The notes: generated from the letters alone by a model not told the origin. Counted from the stretch's first letter, positions 18,796-27,872 are shown. The stretch is 64,000 bases of DNA from Oceanospirillaceae bacterium (GCA_024234265.1 JACKOM010000007.1:62001-126000), one strand, 5' to 3'. Program-made: numbers and translations.

Positions 18796-19635
18796 ATGTC
18801 TGATTTATACGCTGTGATGGGTAACCCCATCAATCACAGTAAATCCCCGCAAATTCACTCGGCCTTTGCCGAACAGACCCAGCAGGATCTTATCTACAGC
18901 GCCACGCTGGTGCCGCTGGATGGTTTTGAGCATGCGGTTCAGGAGTTTTTCCGCAACGCCCACGGTAAAGGCCTGAATGTTACCGTGCCGTTTAAAGAAG
19001 AAGCCTACCAGCTGGCGCAGATACACAGCCCCCGCGCCCTGCGCGCCGGTGCCGTGAATACCCTCAAGCGCCACGAAGATGGGCGGATTTATGGTGACAA
19101 TACCGATGGTCTCGGCCTGGTGGCGGACCTGACCCGTAATCTGCAGATTTCCCTCAGCGGTAAACGCATTTTATTGCTCGGTGCCGGTGGTGCGGTGAAA
19201 GGCGTGCTCGAACCATTGCTGGCGGAAAAACCCGCGCAGATTGTGATTGCCAACCGCAGCATTGAAAAAGCCATCGATCTGGCCAAAGCCTTTAGCGATA
19301 TCGGTAATGTGACAGGTTGTGGTTTTGCCCAGGTGCAGGGGTATTTTGATGTGATTATTAACGGCACTTCCGCCAGTTTGCAGGGGGATTTACCACCCTT
19401 ACCTTCAGAGTGTGTGGCATCCCATACCCAGGTGTACGACATGATGTACGGCGCCGAACCTACGTTGTTTATGCAGTGGGCAAAACAGCAGGGTGCAAAA
19501 GCGGCCTACGATGGTTTGGGCATGTTAGTAGAACAGGCGGCAGAAGCCTTTTTATTGTGGCGCGGTGTGCGCCCGCAAACCGCACCTGTGATGGCAGGGA
19601 TTCGCGCTAAGTTGTTAAAACCCGCAGCGGTCTAA
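18796..19635 (+). CDS. aroE: Shikimate dehydrogenase (NADP+)
   Basis: Reduces 3-dehydroshikimate to shikimate in aromatic amino acid synthesis; 279 residues. Substrate motif NPINHSKSPQIH (~10), catalytic Lys in NVTVPFKEEAY (~60), DNTDGLG, and the NADP loop GAGGAVKG (~127). AroE rather than YdiB or SdhL by neighbourhood (hemF-aroE) and motif content. Last gene before a strong bidirectional terminator. Confidence 0.96.
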   Translation: MSDLYAVMGNPINHSKSPQIHSAFAEQTQQDLIYSATLVPLDGFEHAVQEFFRNAHGKGLNVTVPFKEEAYQLAQIHSPRALRAGAVNTLKRHEDGRIYGDNTDGLGLVADLTRNLQISLSGKRILLLGAGGAVKGVLEPLLAEKPAQIVIANRSIEKAIDLAKAFSDIGNVTGCGFAQVQGYFDVIINGTSASLQGDLPPLPSECVASHTQVYDMMYGAEPTLFMQWAKQQGAKAAYDGLGMLVEQAAEAFLLWRGVRPQTAPVMAGIRAKLLKPAAV

Positions 19636-19644
19636 ACGCAAAAT

Positions 19645-19674
19645 AAAAAAGGCGGCTCATAAGCCGCCTTTTTT
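19645..19674. terminator. Bidirectional Rho-independent terminator
   Basis: AAAAAAGGCGGCT - CATA - AGCCGCCTTTTTT, a perfect stem between convergent aroE and the small minus-strand gene; works on both strands. Confidence 0.92.
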
Positions 19675-19687
19675 ATTGCAGGAAGAA

Positions 19688-19882
19688 TTACGCCTCTTCC
19701 CAGTAATACTCGCTGATGGCCTGCTCCAGATTTTTACGCTCCAGAAACGCCTCAATTGCGCGGCGCGCAACCAGCTTGGAATTCGCGTCAGAGGATTTAT
19801 TCACGATCACGTTGCCGTGGGTGTCGATGTTAACCAGTTCAGCCTGGTTTTCGTCACGTTGTAAAACTTCAGAAATATCCAT
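19688..19882 (-). CDS. Small acidic protein, PA3496-like
   Basis: 64 residues from MDISEVLQRDE. This start is set by a strong GGAGGA ribosome site 6 bases upstream; the longer frame lacks one. The C-terminal helix ARRAIEAFLERKNLEQAISEYYWEE resembles the short conserved proteins of the PA3496 type (ARRxIExxxExRxL...). No signal peptide, no cysteines, no catalytic motif; function unknown. Located between the aroE terminator and hexR, all on the minus side. The family assignment is from memory of the pattern, not from a search. Confidence 0.65.
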   Translation of the reverse strand: MDISEVLQRDENQAELVNIDTHGNVIVNKSSDANSKLVARRAIEAFLERKNLEQAISEYYWEEA

Positions 19883-20052
19883 GGAATCCTCCGGAATTGG
19901 ATGCTCAGTCCTGAGCGTCCTTTTTATTATTTTTAGGTTGCAGGAGAATGACATTCTTGGCGTTTTTGGACAATCGGCTCAATCGGCCAATTTTTGTGAC
20001 CGATCATGAAAAACCCCGTTGAGCGGTGGTTTTAGTCAGACAAAAGCAGGAG

Positions 20053-20913
20053 TCAGGGCTGGGGTATTTCGGTGCGCAGCCCCGAGAGGCTCTCTTTGAT
20101 GCGTTTCAAATGCTCGTCAAACTCAGGGCCTTTTTTCTGCGCTACACCCACGGCGAGGGCGTCGATCACCATCAGGTGTGCAATGCGTGAGGTCATCGGC
20201 GTGAAAATATCCGTGTCTTCCACCAGGCGCACATCAATCGGTAGATCGGCTTGCTCGCTGACCGGTGTATCCGGCGGGCACAGGGCGATCACATTCGCCT
20301 GGGCTTTTTTGGCCATGGCCATGGCGTGAATTAAATCCTTGGTGCGCCCGCTCTGGCTGATGGCCACCACCACATCACCTTTGCTGAGGGTTGCCGCAGA
20401 CATGCTTTGCATGTGCGGGTCAGAATAAGCCGCAGTCGCAAATTGCAGGCGGAAAAACTTATGCATGGCATCCACCGCCACGGCGCCGGATGCACCAAAA
20501 CCATAAAACTCCACGCGGCGCGCCCGGCTTAACGCATCAATTGCTCGGCGCACCTGCAAAGGGTCGAGGTGATCGCGCACTGACATAAGCTTGCTTAAGC
20601 TGGTATCAAAAATCTTATGGATAATATCGGCGCAGGTATCGTCATCGGTGACGGCGAACTGGCCTAAATTGCGTTGTGTGGCGAAGGCCTGGGCCAGGCG
20701 TACTTTAAATGCCTGAAAACCGTTGAGGCCCAGGGCGCGGCAAAAACGTACTATGGTGGGCTCGCTGACCTGGGCTTCCTGGGCTAAATCCACAATACGC
20801 ATGTGAATAACACTCTCCGCGTGTTGCAGCACATAATCGGCTACCTTCACTTCGGATTTGCGCAGGGTATTGCGGGCTTCCAGTATCTGGTCAAAAAATA
20901 ACGAGTTCGGCAC
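20053..20913 (-). CDS. hexR: HexR-type transcriptional regulator (RpiR family)
   Basis: 286 residues. N-terminal HTH_6 domain (LRKSEVKVADYVL, VSEPTIVRFCRALG at ~49-62) and a C-terminal SIS sugar-phosphate-binding domain (VEFYGFGASGAVAVDAMHKFFRL ~134; SQSGRTKDLI ~187). Residue pattern, including YSDPHMQSMSA and HLDPLQVRRA, matches Pseudomonas HexR, which senses KDPG and represses zwf, edd and gap genes. Here its usual target genes are not adjacent; it faces uvrD divergently across 111 bp. Confidence 0.9.
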   Translation of the reverse strand: MPNSLFFDQILEARNTLRKSEVKVADYVLQHAESVIHMRIVDLAQEAQVSEPTIVRFCRALGLNGFQAFKVRLAQAFATQRNLGQFAVTDDDTCADIIHKIFDTSLSKLMSVRDHLDPLQVRRAIDALSRARRVEFYGFGASGAVAVDAMHKFFRLQFATAAYSDPHMQSMSAATLSKGDVVVAISQSGRTKDLIHAMAMAKKAQANVIALCPPDTPVSEQADLPIDVRLVEDTDIFTPMTSRIAHLMVIDALAVGVAQKKGPEFDEHLKRIKESLSGLRTEIPQP

Positions 20914-21024
20914 GGTTTATCGCTCTTGTTGTGGTCGCAGTATAAACCCATGTCCCCCGCGGGGCGACTCGCTTTGTACAATTGGCGCTTTCATCAGATG
21001 GGCTTTTTGTTAGACTGCGCCGCC

Positions 21025-23178
21025 ATGGACGTATCTTCTTTATTAAATGGGTTAAACCCACAACAACGGGAAGCGGTGGCAGCACCCCTTACCCATCAGT
21101 TAGTGCTGGCCGGCGCAGGCAGCGGTAAAACGCGGGTGCTGGTGCATCGTATTGCTTGGTTAATGCAGGCCGAAGGCATTTCTGCGACTTCTGTGCTGGC
21201 GGTGACATTCACCAATAAAGCCGCCAAAGAAATGCGCCACCGTATTGAGCAGCTTGCCGGGGTGAACAGCCGTCATTTGTGGATAGGCACTTTCCACGGG
21301 TTGGCGCACCGCCTTTTGCGCACCCATTTCCGCGAAGCAAATCTGCCGGAAAATTTTCAGGTGCTCGACAGCGATGATCAGCTGCGTTTAATCAAACGCC
21401 TGCTCAAAGAATTTAATCTCGACGACAGCCAGTACCAGCCGAAACAAATTCAGTGGTATATCAACGCGCAAAAAGATGAAGGCCTGCGCGCCGATCATAT
21501 TCCCCAGCCCTACGATGATTTTGGCCGTACCCAATTGCAGTTATACAAAGCCTATGAAGAAACCTGCCAGCGTTCGGGTATGGTGGATTTTGGCGAATTG
21601 TTATTACGCGCCCACGAATTATGGTTAAACCAGCCCCAGGTGCTGGCGCAATATCAGCAGCGTTTCCGTTATATTCTGGTGGACGAATTTCAGGATACCA
21701 ACAGCATTCAATATGCATGGCTGCGGGTGCTGGCCGGTAAAAAAATCCCGGTGATGGTGGTGGGTGATGACGACCAGTCAATTTACGGCTGGCGCGGTGC
21801 AAAAATTGAAAATATTCAGCAGTTCTCACAGGATTTTGCCGGCGCACAAACTATTCGCCTGGAGCAAAATTATCGCTCCACCGGGCATATTCTCGCCGCT
21901 GCTAACGCGGTGATTGAAAATAACCCGTCCCGTTTGGGTAAATCCCTGTGGACCGAAGGGGAGCAGGGTGAGCCTATTTCCCTGTACGCCGCCTTTAATG
22001 AGCAGGATGAAGCACGTTTTATTTGCGATACCCTCGAAGACTGGCGCCGTAAGGGCCGGGCTTACAACGAAAGCGCAATTTTATACCGCTCCAACGCCCA
22101 GTCGCGGGTGCTGGAAGAAGCGTTAATCCGTGCTGCTATTCCCTACCGCATTTATGGCGGGCAGCGTTTTTATGAGCGCCTCGAAATCCGTAATGCCATG
22201 GCGTATTTACGCCTGATGATAAATCCGCAGGATGATGGTGCCTTCGAGCGCATCATTAACGTGCCGGTGCGCGGAGTGGGTGAAAAAAGTGTTGAAACCC
22301 TGCGGGAATTCGCCCGCGATCAGGGTTGCTCCATGTGGCAGGCGATGGAGCTGGCGCTGAATAACAAAGTATTTGCTGCACGTGCTGCCGGTGCATTAAA
22401 TGGCTTTAAAACGCTGATTGAAGAACTGGCCGCGCAAAATCTGCAATTGCCGCTGGCTGAAATGGTGGACAACGTTATTCAGGCTTCCGGCCTGATTGAG
22501 CACCATAAAAAAGAAAAAGGCGAAAAAGCCCAGGCGCGCATCGAAAACTTGGAAGAGCTGGTCACGGCGGCGCAGGTGTTTAATGCGGATGAAGAGCAGC
22601 ATCCGCTGGCTGCATTTCTTGACCAAGCTGCACTGGATGCCGGTGATAGTCAGGCCGATGCATTTGAAGACTGCGTGCAGCTTATGACATTGCACAGCGC
22701 TAAAGGTCTGGAATTTCCGTATGTGGTGCTGGCGGGTGTGGAAGAGGGTTTATTTCCCCATAAAATGTCCGCCGATGACCCTGTGCGTTTGGAAGAAGAA
22801 CGCCGCCTGTGTTACGTGGGCATCACCCGCGCCATGGAAAAATTATTGATCAGCTACGCGGAAAGCCGCCGTTTGCATGGTCAGGAACACTACGCCACCC
22901 AGTCGCGCTTTATTCGCGAAATTCCGGTGGAGCATCTGCAGGAAGTGCGTTTAAAAGCGGCTGTCAGTCAGCCGGTTTCGAGCCGCTTGAGTTATGCCAA
23001 GCAAAATGACTCGGGTTTACGCATGGGGCAGCGGGTGTGGCACCCGACGTTTGGCGAAGGTGTCATTGTGGATGTGGAAGGCACGGGTAATCATACCCGC
23101 CTGCAAGTGAGTTTCGATTTTGAAGGCACCAAATGGCTGGTGGCTGCCTTCGCTAACTTAAACCCAATGGAAGAATAA
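21025..23178 (+). CDS. uvrD: DNA helicase II (UvrD)
   Basis: Superfamily 1A 3'-5' helicase for nucleotide excision and mismatch repair; 717 residues from MDVSSLLNGLN. This start was chosen because E. coli UvrD begins almost identically; the upstream in-frame codons are promoter sequence. Walker A AGAGSGKTR (~29), TFTNKAAKEM, DEFQDTN (motif II), GDDDQSIYGWRGA, QNYRS, and LHSAKGLEFPYV...GVEEGLFPH. UvrD rather than Rep by the N-terminus and by the C-terminal Tudor-like tail (GQRVWHPTFGEGVI...). Three bases before the TRAP substrate-binding gene. Confidence 0.95.
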   Translation: MDVSSLLNGLNPQQREAVAAPLTHQLVLAGAGSGKTRVLVHRIAWLMQAEGISATSVLAVTFTNKAAKEMRHRIEQLAGVNSRHLWIGTFHGLAHRLLRTHFREANLPENFQVLDSDDQLRLIKRLLKEFNLDDSQYQPKQIQWYINAQKDEGLRADHIPQPYDDFGRTQLQLYKAYEETCQRSGMVDFGELLLRAHELWLNQPQVLAQYQQRFRYILVDEFQDTNSIQYAWLRVLAGKKIPVMVVGDDDQSIYGWRGAKIENIQQFSQDFAGAQTIRLEQNYRSTGHILAAANAVIENNPSRLGKSLWTEGEQGEPISLYAAFNEQDEARFICDTLEDWRRKGRAYNESAILYRSNAQSRVLEEALIRAAIPYRIYGGQRFYERLEIRNAMAYLRLMINPQDDGAFERIINVPVRGVGEKSVETLREFARDQGCSMWQAMELALNNKVFAARAAGALNGFKTLIEELAAQNLQLPLAEMVDNVIQASGLIEHHKKEKGEKAQARIENLEELVTAAQVFNADEEQHPLAAFLDQAALDAGDSQADAFEDCVQLMTLHSAKGLEFPYVVLAGVEEGLFPHKMSADDPVRLEEERRLCYVGITRAMEKLLISYAESRRLHGQEHYATQSRFIREIPVEHLQEVRLKAAVSQPVSSRLSYAKQNDSGLRMGQRVWHPTFGEGVIVDVEGTGNHTRLQVSFDFEGTKWLVAAFANLNPMEE

Positions 23179-23180
23179 AA

Positions 23181-24281
23181 ATGGCATTTATTAAATGGTT
23201 AATGCCACTGCTCGCCGTGTTTGCACTGGCAGGTTGTGGCAAAGATGCGGATAACGCTGCTGCCGGCGCGCAGGCCCAGCAAACTTTTAAATGGAAACTG
23301 GTGACCAGCTGGCCGAAAAATTTCCCTGGTTTAGGTACTGGTCCGGAAAAATTCGCCGCCATGGTGGATGAAATGTCCAATGGCCGTCTGCAGATTAAAG
23401 TGTACGGTGCCGGCCAGTTAGTTCCGGCCCTGGAAGTATTTGATGCGGTTTCCCGTGGTACTGCAGAAATGGGTCACAGCGGTGCTTATTACTGGAAGGG
23501 TAAAAGTGTTGCCGCACAATTTTTCACCTCTGTGCCTTTTGGCCTGAATGCCCAGGAAATGAATGCCTGGATTCAGTACGGCGGTGGCCTGCAAATCTGG
23601 CAGGAAGTATACGCGCCTTTCAATATTATCCCCATGGCAGGTGGTAACTCAGGCGTGCAGATGGGCGGCTGGTTCAATAAAGAAATTAACAGCGTTGAAG
23701 ATTTAAAAGGTCTGAAAATGCGTATTCCTGGCCTAGGTGGTGAAGTACTGTCCCGCGCTGGCGGCACACCTGTGACCCTGCCTGGCGCGGAGTTATTTAC
23801 TGCCCTGCAAACCGGCCAGATCGATGCCACTGAATGGGTTGGCCCATACAACGATTTAGCCTTCGGCCTGTATAAAGCCGCTAAATATTATTATTACCCC
23901 GGCTGGCACGAGCCAGGTTCTATGCTCGAATTTTTAATCAATAAAGATGCGTTTAATAAATTGCCAAAGGATTTACAGGCGATTGTGACCGTGGCCGCCC
24001 GCGCCGTGAACCAGGATATGCTCGATGAATACACCGCCAGCAATAACCGCGCACTGGTTGAGTTAGTTGAGAAACATAAAGTGGATGTGCGCCCATTCCC
24101 GGATGATGTGCTGCTGAAATTACGCGGTTTATCCGATGAAGTGCTGAAAGAAGTGGCTGCACAGGATCCGTTAGCACAAAAGGCCTATGACTCTTTTGTG
24201 AATTTCCGCGATAAGGTCAGCCATTACCACAGTTATACCGAGCAGGCATTTATTAACGCGCGTAATAAACCCGCGAAATAA
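23181..24281 (+). CDS. TRAP transporter substrate-binding lipoprotein (DctP/TakP-like)
   Basis: Periplasmic capture protein of a tripartite ATP-independent transporter; 366 residues. A signal peptide ends in a lipobox LAGC (Cys at ~19), so it is lipid-anchored. Signatures: KLVTSWPKNFPGLGTGPEKFA, GLKMRIPGLGGEVLSRAGG (with the carboxylate-binding Arg), and ALQTGQIDATEWVGPYND, which resembles the 2-oxoacid-binding TakP branch rather than C4-dicarboxylate DctP. The matching membrane genes lie convergently on the opposite strand at 24833-26706. Substrate (2-oxo acid, lactate or another monocarboxylate) is inference. Confidence 0.85.
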   Translation: MAFIKWLMPLLAVFALAGCGKDADNAAAGAQAQQTFKWKLVTSWPKNFPGLGTGPEKFAAMVDEMSNGRLQIKVYGAGQLVPALEVFDAVSRGTAEMGHSGAYYWKGKSVAAQFFTSVPFGLNAQEMNAWIQYGGGLQIWQEVYAPFNIIPMAGGNSGVQMGGWFNKEINSVEDLKGLKMRIPGLGGEVLSRAGGTPVTLPGAELFTALQTGQIDATEWVGPYNDLAFGLYKAAKYYYYPGWHEPGSMLEFLINKDAFNKLPKDLQAIVTVAARAVNQDMLDEYTASNNRALVELVEKHKVDVRPFPDDVLLKLRGLSDEVLKEVAAQDPLAQKAYDSFVNFRDKVSHYHSYTEQAFINARNKPAK

Positions 24282-24298
24282 TCCTGATTCTGCAATGT

Positions 24299-24328
24299 AA
24301 AAAGGGCGCTTTAAGCGCCCTTTTTTAT
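24299..24328. terminator. Rho-independent terminator after the TRAP binding-protein gene
   Basis: AAAAAGGGCGCT - TTA - AGCGCCCTTTTTT, 18 bases after the stop. Confidence 0.9.
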
Positions 24329-24347
24329 TATGACCAAGGAGGGTTGT

Positions 24348-24389
24348 ATGCAGAAAATGCAGGAGCAATTTTTTGCGGGACAGGGATAA
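24348..24389 (+). pseudogene. 13-codon open frame with a consensus ribosome site; possible gene remnant
   Basis: After the terminator, AAGGAGGG stands 4-5 bases before an ATG that opens MQKMQEQFFAGQG and stops. The Shine-Dalgarno sequence is among the best in the window, yet the frame is too short for a typical protein. It may be the 5' stub of a deleted gene, or a real small peptide. No promoter is obvious. Confidence 0.35.
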
Positions 24390-24396
24390 CCTATTA

Positions 24397-24417
24397 AGCT
24401 GGTAGCTGGTAGCTGGT
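24397..24417. repeat. Three tandem copies of AGCTGGT
   Basis: Exact 7-bp unit repeated three times, between the short open frame and the yciA stop. Confidence 0.8.
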
Positions 24418-24425
24418 TCTGTGAA

Positions 24426-24818
24426 TTATTTCGGCACAGCGCGTATGCGCCCGGCCTCATCAATCGCTACATATACAAACTGGGTATCACACACTTTACG
24501 GCGGCTGGCGTCGGTGGAGGATTGTGTCCACACCTCTACAAAAACCTGAATAGAGCTTTTACCCACTTCACCGACCCGGGTGTAACAGCACAGGGCCGAA
24601 CCAATTTTCACCGGTGAAATAAACTGGGTTTGCTCACAGGCGACCATCACCACTTTACCGCGGGCGATTTTGCGCGCGGCATCTTCGGCTGCGGTATCCA
24701 TCTGCGCCAGCACCCAGCCTCCACTGATATCACCACTGGCGTTGGTATCGGTCGCTTTGGGGATTACCCGTAAACTTAATTGCCCGTTTGGCAGGGGGCT
24801 GTCATCGGCTGGGTACAT
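24426..24818 (-). CDS. yciA: Acyl-CoA thioesterase, YciA type
   Basis: Hot-dog-fold hydrolase for acyl-CoA, 130 residues from MYPADDSPLPNG. This start was chosen for the AAGGAAG ribosome site just upstream; the longer frame runs into dctM. Motifs LRVIPKATDTNASGDISGGWVLAQMD (conserved Asn-Xaa-Xaa-Gly-Asp and catalytic Asp) and EQTQFISPVKIGS identify the YciA branch. It follows the TRAP large permease by 14 bases and is probably co-transcribed with dctQM. Confidence 0.88.
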   Translation of the reverse strand: MYPADDSPLPNGQLSLRVIPKATDTNASGDISGGWVLAQMDTAAEDAARKIARGKVVMVACEQTQFISPVKIGSALCCYTRVGEVGKSSIQVFVEVWTQSSTDASRRKVCDTQFVYVAIDEAGRIRAVPK

Positions 24819-24832
24819 AGGCTTCCTTATTT

Positions 24833-26206
24833 TTATGCGCCGTAAATCATGCCTGGTAACCAGGTTGCCAGCGATGGCCACAGGGCCAGCAGCAGAAGTA
24901 CCAGTAACTGAATGATAATGTAGGGTACCACGCCACGGTAAATGTCGGCAGTACTGACGGATTCAGGCGCCACACCACGTAAATAAAATAATGCAAAACC
25001 AAAAGGCGGCGTTAAAAACGAGGTTTGCAGGTTTACGGCGATCATAATGCCGAGCCATACAGGGTCCAGGCCCATGGCGAGCAGCACGGGGGCGACAATT
25101 GGCACCACCACAAAGGTGATTTCAATAAAATCGAGAATAAAACCGAGCAGGAATATCACCAGCATCACTACCAGGGTGGCGGCAAATACCCCACCTGGCA
25201 TATGCGCGAAAATATCCTCGACCAATTCATCGCCACCAAATCCGCGGAATACCAGTGAAAACAGCGCTGCGCCGAAGAAAATTAAAAACACCATGCTGGT
25301 GACGTGCAGGGTGCTGTCCATGACTTCGCGTAATTGTTTGAAGTCGAGGGAGCGATTTTGCAGTGCAAGTAATGCAGCGCCAATTGCGCCTACTGCCGCA
25401 GCTTCTGTGGGTGTGGCAACGCCAGCGAGGATTGAACCGAGCACAACCACAATCAGAGCTAGCGGTGGCAGAACAATTTTAAATGCTGAGTCTGGTTTTT
25501 CTTCTGGATCTGCATCATCCAGTGGCGGGGCCAGTTCTGGTTTAAAGCGGCTTAAGAAATAAACGTAGACTGCGTAAAGCACCACCAACAGCAGGCCGGG
25601 AATAACCGCGCCCATAAACAAATCGGCCACGGAAATGGTTTTTGGATTAAATAAACCCATTTTCAATTGGGCTTGCTGGTAGGCACTGGATAACACATCG
25701 GCGAGCAGAATCAGCGCCATGGAGGGCGGAATAATTTGCCCCAATGTACCGGTTGCGCAAATGGTGCCGGTGGCGAGTGCCGGGCTGTAACGGTTTTTCA
25801 GCATGGTGGGCAGGGTAATTAAACCCATAGTCACAACTGTAGCGCCGATAATACCCGTGCTGGCCGCGAGTAACATGCCAACAAAAATAACTGCGAGGGC
25901 GATGCCACCGGGGCGCTTACCAAATACCCCGGCCATGGCACGCAGCAGATTTTCGGCAATGCGCGATTTTTCCAGCATCACGCCCATAAACACAAACAGG
26001 GGTACGGCGATTAAAATCGGGTTGGCGATAATGCCGTACAGGCGATTGGGCAGGGCTTCAACAAAGGCAGTATCAAATGTGCCGGTTGCATAACCCAGGC
26101 CGGCAAATATCAGTGCAACACCGGATAAACAAAACGCTACCGGGTAACCCAGCATTAATACCAGACAGATAGCGATAAACATTAACAGGGGCATAAATTC
26201 CATCAT
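24833..26206 (-). CDS. TRAP transporter large permease (DctM family)
   Basis: 457 residues, about 12 hydrophobic segments. Conducts the Na+-coupled substrate flux in the inner membrane. Begins MEFMPLLMFIAICLVLMLGYPVAF as the family does, with GIIGATVVTMGLITLP, GTLGQIIPPSM, PTEAAAVGAIGA and a C-terminal ...LQTSFLTPPFGFALFYLRG. The ATG overlaps the small-permease stop (ATGA). A central hydrophilic loop (PPLDDADPEEKPDS) is present. Partner of the binding protein on the other strand. Confidence 0.93.
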   Translation of the reverse strand: MMEFMPLLMFIAICLVLMLGYPVAFCLSGVALIFAGLGYATGTFDTAFVEALPNRLYGIIANPILIAVPLFVFMGVMLEKSRIAENLLRAMAGVFGKRPGGIALAVIFVGMLLAASTGIIGATVVTMGLITLPTMLKNRYSPALATGTICATGTLGQIIPPSMALILLADVLSSAYQQAQLKMGLFNPKTISVADLFMGAVIPGLLLVVLYAVYVYFLSRFKPELAPPLDDADPEEKPDSAFKIVLPPLALIVVVLGSILAGVATPTEAAAVGAIGAALLALQNRSLDFKQLREVMDSTLHVTSMVFLIFFGAALFSLVFRGFGGDELVEDIFAHMPGGVFAATLVVMLVIFLLGFILDFIEITFVVVPIVAPVLLAMGLDPVWLGIMIAVNLQTSFLTPPFGFALFYLRGVAPESVSTADIYRGVVPYIIIQLLVLLLLALWPSLATWLPGMIYGA

Positions 26207-26706
26207 GCTGCATGCTCCTGCAGATTTTTAATGTTGCGCATAATTTCAATAATGCCCTGCAACATCAGTAATACGGGCTGAATTAATAACAGGGTTTTGA
26301 GCAGGTAAATAAAGGGCAGGCCATTGCCCTCGACAGAGCGCTCCAGAATGCTCCAGCTGTCGGCCACATAGGGCCAGCAGATAATCAGGCTGAAAAGACA
26401 GGTTGGAAATAAAAGTAAAATGGTTCCGCCAATATTCACCAGCGCTTTACGGCGCACATCGAAATTGCGGTAAAAAACATCCACCCGCACATGTTTGTCA
26501 TGTTGCAGGCTATAGGCTGCACCCAGCATAAATAAACTGGCGTGCAGGTAAGTCATGGATTCCTGCAGGGCTATGGGTGCCCAGTTAAAGGCATAACGCA
26601 GTAATACAACCAGGCCGGTAACCAGTACCAGGGCGAGGCTTAACCAGGAAACTAACGAGCCAAAACGGTCGCTCGCGGTGTCCAGTTTGGCGATCAGGGT
26701 TTGCAT
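26203..26706 (-). CDS. TRAP transporter small permease (DctQ family)
   Basis: 167 residues with four hydrophobic segments, the standard DctQ topology, forming the membrane complex with DctM. Conserved signatures: VTGLVVLLRYAFNWAPIALQE and LFMLGAAYSLQHDKHVRVDVFY. First gene of the minus-strand run dctQ-dctM-yciA. Divergent from pstS; the intergenic region carries the pstS Pho box. Confidence 0.9.
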   Translation of the reverse strand: MQTLIAKLDTASDRFGSLVSWLSLALVLVTGLVVLLRYAFNWAPIALQESMTYLHASLFMLGAAYSLQHDKHVRVDVFYRNFDVRRKALVNIGGTILLLFPTCLFSLIICWPYVADSWSILERSVEGNGLPFIYLLKTLLLIQPVLLMLQGIIEIMRNIKNLQEHAA

Positions 26707-26797
26707 GGGAGAAGTCTGTTTGTTGTTTTAAGAGTGGCGGCATTATACCGAAAGGGCCTTGGCGGGCAGTACAGAAAAATTCTGCTATCGTTTCGCC

Positions 26798-26831
26798 GTG
26801 TAACATGAATGTCATATTTCAGACATATATT
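26798..26831 (+). promoter_or_regulatory. Pho box and -10 of pstS
   Basis: GTGTAAC-ATGA-ATGTCAT (26798-26815), two 7-mers 11 bases apart like the consensus CTGTCAT-N4-CTGTCAT. Exactly 10 bases later comes a -10 TATATT (26826-26831), the same geometry as at phoB. Further weaker half-sites lie at 26820-26850. Confidence 0.75.
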
Positions 26832-26874
26832 GGCAATCACTGACATGACACCTAGTCCTAACGGAGACCCAAAC

Positions 26875-27846
26875 ATGCAGATTAAAAAAATAATGGCTGC
26901 CATTTCTATGGTTGCCGCCACTGTAACAATGACCGCCCACGCTGAAGTAACTGTTGATGCTTCCCTGCCTTCTTACAAAAAGGCAGCTGGTGTATCCGGT
27001 AACATCTCCAGTGTTGGTTCTGACACCCTGGCTAACATGACCACCCTGTGGGCTGAAGAATTCAAACGCCAGTATCCAAACGTAAACATCCAGATCCAGG
27101 CTGCCGGCTCTTCTACCGCCGCCCCTGCTCTGACTGAAGGTACTTCTAACTTCGGCCCAATGAGCCGCAAGATGAAAGACAACGAAATCGAAGCCTTCGA
27201 AACCAAATTCGGCTACAAGCCAACTGCAGTTCCAGTTGCGATCGACGCCCTGGCTGTATTCGTAAACAAAGATAACCCAATCAAAGGCCTGACCATGGAA
27301 GAAGTGGATGCAATCTTCTCTTCTACCAACAAGTGTGGCGCTGCTAAATCTGCTGAAACCTGGGGTGATCTGGGTCTGACCGGCAGCTGGGCAAACAAAA
27401 AAGTTGAACTGTACGGCCGTAACTCTGTATCCGGTACCTACGGTTACTTCAAAGAGCACGCCATGTGTAAGGGCGACTTCAAAAACTCCGTTAAAGAGCA
27501 ACCAGGTTCTGCTTCTGTAGTTCAGTCTGTATCTGCTTCCCTGAACGGTATCGGTTACTCAGGTATCGGTTACAAAACTTCCAGCGTACGTGCTGTGCCA
27601 CTGGCTAAAACTGGTAACGCTTTTGTTGAAGCTACCTTCGACAACGCTGTAACTGGTAAATACCCACTGTCACGTTTCCTGTTCGTATACGTGAACAAAA
27701 AGCCAAACCAGCCTCTGGCTCCGATCGAAGCTGAGTTTGTGAAGCTGATGCTGTCCAAACAAGGTCAGGAAATCGTAGTGAAAGACGGTTATATCCCGCT
27801 GCCAGCTAAGGTAATTGAGAAGTCCATGAAAGAACTGGGCCTCTGA
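26875..27846 (+). CDS. pstS: Phosphate-binding protein PstS
   Basis: Periplasmic high-affinity phosphate receptor of the Pst ABC transporter; 323 residues from MQIKKIMAAIS. This start gives a clean signal peptide cleaved after AHA; the codons before it are promoter. PstS motifs: GSDTLANMTTLWAEEF (~46), QAAGSSTAAPALTEG, SRKMKDNEI, VPVAIDALAVFVNKDNP and GRNSVSGTYGYFKE. Codon use is strongly biased, as expected for an abundant induced protein. Followed by a hairpin that probably limits read-through into pstC, then a separate Pho box. Confidence 0.96.
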   Translation: MQIKKIMAAISMVAATVTMTAHAEVTVDASLPSYKKAAGVSGNISSVGSDTLANMTTLWAEEFKRQYPNVNIQIQAAGSSTAAPALTEGTSNFGPMSRKMKDNEIEAFETKFGYKPTAVPVAIDALAVFVNKDNPIKGLTMEEVDAIFSSTNKCGAAKSAETWGDLGLTGSWANKKVELYGRNSVSGTYGYFKEHAMCKGDFKNSVKEQPGSASVVQSVSASLNGIGYSGIGYKTSSVRAVPLAKTGNAFVEATFDNAVTGKYPLSRFLFVYVNKKPNQPLAPIEAEFVKLMLSKQGQEIVVKDGYIPLPAKVIEKSMKELGL

Positions 27847-27872
27847 TTAGGGTAAGGAAAGCTTGATAAATG

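Noticed and set aside
20974..20981. TTGTACAA palindrome as a HexR or LexA operator
   Set aside because: Only 8 bp, and does not match the HexR or gammaproteobacterial LexA consensus; left as unassigned.
20926..21024. In-frame N-terminal extension of UvrD
   Set aside because: The ATG at 21025 matches the known UvrD N-terminus; the upstream codons occupy the hexR-uvrD promoter region.
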